Source of the DNA: Acanthamoeba sp. SK_2022b
Taxonomy: Eukaryota; Discosea; Longamoebia; Acanthamoebidae
NCBI GenBank assembly: GCA_027943245.1
Contig: JANDJZ010000012.1
Span: 18,358-82,357 of the forward strand
DNA: 64,000 bases
Direction: 5' to 3'
The notes beneath the pieces are model-generated. The model was given only the letters and a program-made list of their open reading frames with translations. It made no database searches and was not told where the DNA came from. Below are positions 59,000 to 64,000 of the stretch, piece by piece; within the stretch, counting starts at the first letter, position 1; each line of letters begins with the position of its first letter. A program made the translations under genes and the position numbers.

Positions 59000-61900
59000 A
59001 TGGACGAAGCTGGGCGGACGGAGCTGCACCGGGCGTGCTACACAGGCGATCATGCAGCCCTTGCGTCACTCTTGGCCACTGGCGACCACGATCCTCTTCG
59101 TTCGATCCCCTTCACTTTAACGTTCACACGGCGCTAAACATTAAGATTTTGTCCTACCACCTGCTCAACGTATAGAACAGGACAGGTATGGCCACACGGC
59201 ATGGCATTACGCCGTAGCCGCTCACAGCCTGGAGTGCGTGGAACTGCTTCGCTCGCACACGCCTTCGACTCTCCTCGTGCAGGTAACGCCCAACCAAACG
59301 TGCGTGCGCAACCGCGCTTCTAAGGTATCATGACTTGCGCAGGCCATCGGACAATGGACCGATGGTTTGGACCAGGTCAAGGCCAAGCTGCCCATTGTCG
59401 AGTTCACCTTTGCGGATGTCCACCCATCGCCCAGCGCCGTCCTATCAGCCGACCGCATGACCGTATTTATCCCCCAAAGATCATCATGTCCATCGATGTG
59501 CTGATAATTTAGGTGTGTGCAGATCACCAATGGAAGCTCGTGGACCTCGCTGCGAACCACGCGGGGCGTTCCGATCACTGGTGCCAAACCCTGCGAATAT
59601 TGACAAGGCGCAAGTATCGTGGCTGACACTGCGTATGCATGCAGGAACGGAATGGCCTCGTTCGTACGCGTACGAGGTGGAGCTCTATTCATCGAGCATC
59701 ATGCAGATCGGCTGGGCTACCAAGAACGCTGCTCTTGTCGGCACACAAGGTCAGCTCTGCAATTTTGATATTTTCCACTGTTTAGGTTATTTATTGATCA
59801 AACTTTGTTGATAAACCTCGTTATGTTTGTTACCTTGTGGGATTCCGATTGAAGGAGTGGGCGATGATGCCAACGGATGGGCCTGGGACGGGTGCCGCTG
59901 CTCGATCTGGAACGCAAAGGGCGGGCCGGTGGCGTACCTGGATGACGTGGCGCTGTGGCGCGAAGGAGACGTGCTCACCATGTGTGTCACCTTCCTGAGC
60001 GAAGAGGTTCCAAGCGGAGATAGCGATGCCGCCCAACGGGCTCTCGAGGATAAGGGCACGCGTTCCGTGTTGTGTGACTTTAGCGTCTTAGTCAACGGGA
60101 AGGACGTGGGCATCGCGTGGCAGACCTCTCTCAAGGTACTGCCCCTCGGCGAGGTGGTGATCAGATCTGACCACATCATGGTTGGACAGCCGCCGGAGGA
60201 CAACACGCTCTATCCTGCCCTATCTGCGGAGCGAACGCAACAAGTAACGGCCAACTTTGGTTATTCGCCCTTCCGGTAAGCCCAGCACCCGTCCACAAGA
60301 GCTCCTTTCGATTGATGACCAATGGTAATTAACAACGATGCTAGATACCCTCTGCCGGAGGGCTTCCTCCCGGTGGCCGCCCTGTCGCCGGCCACACAGA
60401 GTCTCGTGCAGCAGCTCCGCCCGGCACTGCTTGGCCTCAAGGTAGACCCGCGGCAGCTCTCTTCTTTACCCTTCTTTCAAATTTCACGACCATTGCTAAC
60501 ACCACCGATCGATGCAGTTGGACGTCGGGTCGCCACTGCACTGGGCGGCCCAACTGGGCTACACGGATGTGCTGAGGACTTTGCTCGACCCATACAAGCA
60601 GAGTACAGGCGTCGTTATCGTGTTTCTCTGTCTCTTTTCATTCTATTCCTGACGCCTGGCTATGTTTAGATCTCTACGACCTGAAGCGGTTGCTACTGGC
60701 GCGGACTCCCGAGGGCTGCACTCCTGCTGTCGTTGCTTGCCACCACGGTCCGCGTTTGTTGCCACTGGTGACCCTGACACATTTCGGTCCTTACCTTTTG
60801 CTTGCATGGCCGTGGGACGAATCGATTGGGCAGGTCAGCTGGAGAGCCTGATGGCGCTGCTCGACTACGACCCCGCGCTTACTGAGGACGAAGACGGAGA
60901 GGTGGTCAAGTCTGCGACGGGCAAGATCAAGTACGAGCAGTTGCAACTGGCCGACTACCACAGCAAGACGGCGCTCATTCATGCCTGCGCGAATGGTCAA
61001 ACCGAAGTGGTACTGTAATAGAGCTGCGTGTGTAACGTGTCACGACCGGTTTTTCTGATCGACCATGACGGGTTGTGCAGGTGCGATTCTTGCTCAAGCA
61101 CACAAACGCGTCATTGAAGGAGGTCGACGACAAGGACTCCCTGGTGACGAACTACGCCGTGGCGAGCTGCAACCTCGAGCTGGTCGATCTGCTTATGGCC
61201 GAGGATCCCGATTTTGTGGAGCAACACACCAGCGTCTGCTCGCCGCTCTTCTATGCCGCGCGCCAGGGCTACGTCGACGTGCTGCGTCACTTGATTGAAA
61301 AGCACGGCGTCAACCCTGCCGGTTCGTACACGCCCTCGAGTTTGCCCGTCGGCTCTTTTATGCGGGAATGCTGATGGCCACTGACCTGCCGATCGCACAA
61401 CAGTGCGCGACCTAAACGATCACTCGTTGTTGCACACGGCGGCCTACAGTGGCAGAGTGGAGGTGATGCAGTTCCTGCTCGACAAGGGCTACTGCACGAT
61501 CGATGACCGCACCCGAGCCGACATCACGCCCATTCTTTGGGCTTGCGACGGGGTTCGTCCCTAGCTCTAATTTTTATTAATTATGTAAGAGACTGACTGG
61601 AAGTCTTTTGGTCCAGTGTACGTCGAAAGGCGTCAAGTACCTGATCTCGCAGGGAGCCAACATTCACGACAAGGCTGTGCGAGGCATGACTGCGCTCACC
61701 TTCGCCATCAGGGGCAACAATAGACCAGTCGCTAAATGGCTCATCGAAGAGCAAGGTGAGTCTCTCATCACCTTATCTGCAATTGGTTAAATATTGCGAT
61801 TTCGTTTTGTTTTGATCAAGTATTTAATGATCTGCACCAGGGTTTTCGGTCAATGAGGTGGACGAGGAGGGAAACACGCCGTTTCTCTATGCCTGCAAGC

Positions 61901-64000
61901 ATGGCGAGCTGCCGTTCATCAAGTATCTCATCGCTCGGGGTGCGTCTCCTCTGCCGTGTGGCGTTGCGCACTCGATATGGCATGCCGGCGATCCATGATT
62001 TACGACTGACGGCCCGATCGGTGCCGCATGTGCTTGACAAACACCTGCAGGGGCAAAAACGGACGTGCGCGGGTCTCACAACTACTCGCCGATGCATTTC
62101 GCCTGCACGCAGGTCAACCTCGAGGTGATCCGGTACCTTTTGGAAAATGGTAACGCCGCTGCTGCGTCCCTCATCTTCATCACAACATTGCCGGATCGGC
62201 TCACGAGAAAAAACGAACAATGCAGGCTACGCTCAGCCCGATGAGGTGAGCGCCGATGGCGAAAACGTGCCGTTCCTGCTAGGGTTCTACGGCGGTACTG
62301 ACATCTTCATTTATTTTATTTTACTAAAAAACACTTCGAGTTCTGAAATGGTATTGGGAATGCAGCCAAGAGGGATGGGTGCGTGGAGCCAACGATCGAA
62401 ACGCTCACCTACCTCGAGTCGAAGGGCTTCGATTTGGCCCATGTAGACCACACCGGCAACAACGTTCTTGGTATGTGCAAGCTCTCTTCCTCGGCTCGAG
62501 AGTATGGCCGCTCGTTTGCGTCCTCACACGGTATCACGGCGCAGCTGCGATCGGGTCAGACGAACAGATCGACGTGGTCAAATGGCTCGTGGAGACCAAG
62601 GGCATTCCCATCAACATGATCAACGAAGAAGGTACATTAAGAGGCGCATATGTCTTGTGGCCACTGTCACAACAGCTCCGCTCATTTACTGTTTTCAAGG
62701 CTGGAGTCCGCTACACTTTGCCATCTTACACAAGGCCACGGCTATCGCCGTCTATCTCCTTTCTCGAGGCGCCGACGTCAATCTGGTCACCAAGTACGCT
62801 CGAACACTATAGTGCCCTTCTCTGGACGAACCCTCTCGAGCATGGGGCTTACTGGCTTTGGGGGGGGGGCGATGCAAGGTTGGGAGACAACGCGCTGATC
62901 TATGCCGCGCTCACCGATAATCTCGAGCTGCTGCAGCTGTTCCTCTCGCCTCAATTCAAGGGCCTCAAGATCTCCGTCAATGATGCCAACAAAGACGGTG
63001 CGTGTCTCTTCTTCTGGAAATGCTCGGAGTTGATCGTAATGATCAAAAACGGTTGGTCGTAATGCTCAATGATCATGCAGGAATGACCCCGCTGCTGGTG
63101 GCCTGCAAGAGCGCATCCCTCGCGGTTGTAGAATTCCTCGCCTCCCAAGGTGCGCGCTCTTGCGTTTCCTTCACATTCTTGCTTGTCGACCTAACTACCG
63201 ACCCCACAATGTGCTTTGCCTGATGGATCAGGCGCCTCGCTGAAGCATGTCGACAAGATCAACATGTCATGCTTGATGATCGCCCTACGGGGTGTGTATA
63301 CACGTCTCCCCCTCTGAACAGATGAGGGAGTTCATACTCAGCCCCTTCATCGCCTCCTCACAATCTACTTAAACGTGTTACAGGCGGCCAGCAGGAAACG
63401 GTCGAGTGGCTACTGAGCCATGGCTTCAGCGTGGAGGAGAAGGACGACGAGGGTACGCTCTGTTATGCTAGGCAACCACTCCCCCCCCCGTATAACCAAC
63501 CACTCCCCCTCCGTCAGGGAAGACGCCGATCTTCTACGCGGCTCTCCACAGCGTAGAGCGAGTCAAGCGTCTGCTTTCCCTCGGTACAGTCGGCTGTCCA
63601 GCGTTCTCCTTCATTGATTGTGCTGACCATTGATTTTACATATGATAGGGGCGAGAGCTTCGGTGAAGGACAACCTGGGCTACACGCCCTTCCTGATTAC
63701 AGAGCAGGCCGACGTGATCAAGTACTTGCTCGATAACGGCTATGCGTCTATTCACGAGACCAACAATGCTGGCCAAACTGCCCTGATGTTTGCCGCCACA
63801 AATGGAGGTGCGTGTGCGTGGGTGGGTGGGTGGGTGGGTGGGTGGGGGTGTGCGTGCGTGCGTGTGTGTGTGTGTGCGTGCGTGTGTGTGTGCGTGCGTG
63901 TGTGTGTGTGTGTGCGTGTGTGTGTGTGTGTGTGCGTGCGTGGCTCCAGATCTGAGCTGTGGCATACATGGTGCTAACAGATATCGAACTGCTGGAGTAC
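59000..64000 (+). CDS. ankyrin-repeat protein with embedded SPRY domain (3' end beyond window)
   Basis: Begins [18 protein letters not shown]. Exons include 59000-59121, 59186-59282, 59343-59462, 59523-59580, 59645-59749, 59855-60275 and then about 18 more. The first ankyrin units are followed by a SPRY/B30.2 domain: [38 protein letters not shown] and [14 protein letters not shown]. From ~60500 well over a dozen ankyrin repeats follow ([124 protein letters not shown]). Many introns sit in phase 1 at the Gly between repeats. No stop is reached by base 64000. Probably a cytoplasmic protein-interaction scaffold. Confidence 0.85.
63806..63942. repeat. (GGGT)n and (GT)n/(GTGC) repeats in an ankyrin-gene intron
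   Basis: A run of GGTG/GGGT units (63818-63848) passes into GTGCGTGC and GT units to about 63942. It lies in the intron between [14 protein letters not shown] and the last partial exon (DIELLEY). Confidence 0.8.

Noticed and set aside
63636..63969. His/Thr-rich minus-strand frames near the window end
   Set aside because: They arise from the GT/GTGC repeat in an ankyrin-gene intron.

Overview
This is nuclear DNA of a unicellular eukaryote with GC-rich exons, short GT-AG introns (mostly 50-110 nt) and tightly packed genes. The mix of families (cullin-4, STAT-type SH2 protein, Frizzled-like receptors, Piwi, LRR-PP2C, ankyrin-SPRY) and the gene structure fit a free-living amoebozoan, most likely an Acanthamoeba. 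That assignment is inference from gene content and codon and intron style. No bacterial operons, rRNA, tRNA or CRISPR were seen.

Layout. 0.7-4.0 kb (+) cullin-4; 4.3-8.2 kb (+) LRR-PP2C phosphatase; 8.5-11.1 kb (+) Frizzled-like receptor A; 11.3-13.9 kb (+) F-box/beta-propeller protein whose stop overlaps the stop of a minus-strand winged-helix/RS-rich protein (15.7-13.9 kb); 15.9-18.7 kb (+) MFS carrier; 18.8-19.6 kb (+) T5orf172 (GIY-YIG-like) protein; 19.8-22.7 kb (+) Frizzled-like receptor B, a damaged-looking paralogue of A. Then four consecutive minus-strand genes: ZIP metal transporter (32.9-31.7), Piwi (31.5-27.2), USP deubiquitinase (27.1-24.8) and an F-box-like protein (24.6-22.8).

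33.5-36.1 kb (+) glycyl-tRNA synthetase; 36.6-38.4 kb (+) double-hotdog acyl-CoA thioesterase; 40.3-38.6 kb (-) importin-alpha lacking an obvious IBB domain; 41.7-40.7 kb (-) unknown membrane-anchored protein; 41.9-48.2 kb (+) P4-ATPase flippase with microsatellites in its introns; 49.1-48.5 (-) SWIM zinc finger; 50.9-49.4 (-) mitochondrial carrier; 52.4-51.0 (-) intronless FAD monooxygenase; 53.3-52.7 (-) an RMI2-like OB-fold protein; 53.8-53.4 (-) unknown; 53.8-54.9 (+) a shortened STAT-like gene with several frame breaks; 56.0-55.0 (-) intronless class 3 lipase; 58.0-56.4 (-) an APH-kinase-like remnant; 58.8-58.1 (-) secreted CAP protein; 59.0 to the window end (+) a long ankyrin-SPRY protein, cut off at 64 kb.

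Functional themes are ubiquitin signalling (cullin-4, USP, F-box proteins), membrane sensing and transport (two Frizzled-like receptors, MFS, ZIP, P4-ATPase, carrier) and genome/RNA maintenance (Piwi, RMI2). Neighbouring genes are not otherwise obviously linked in function. Exon boundaries were deduced by eye from splice signals, reading-frame phase and family conservation.
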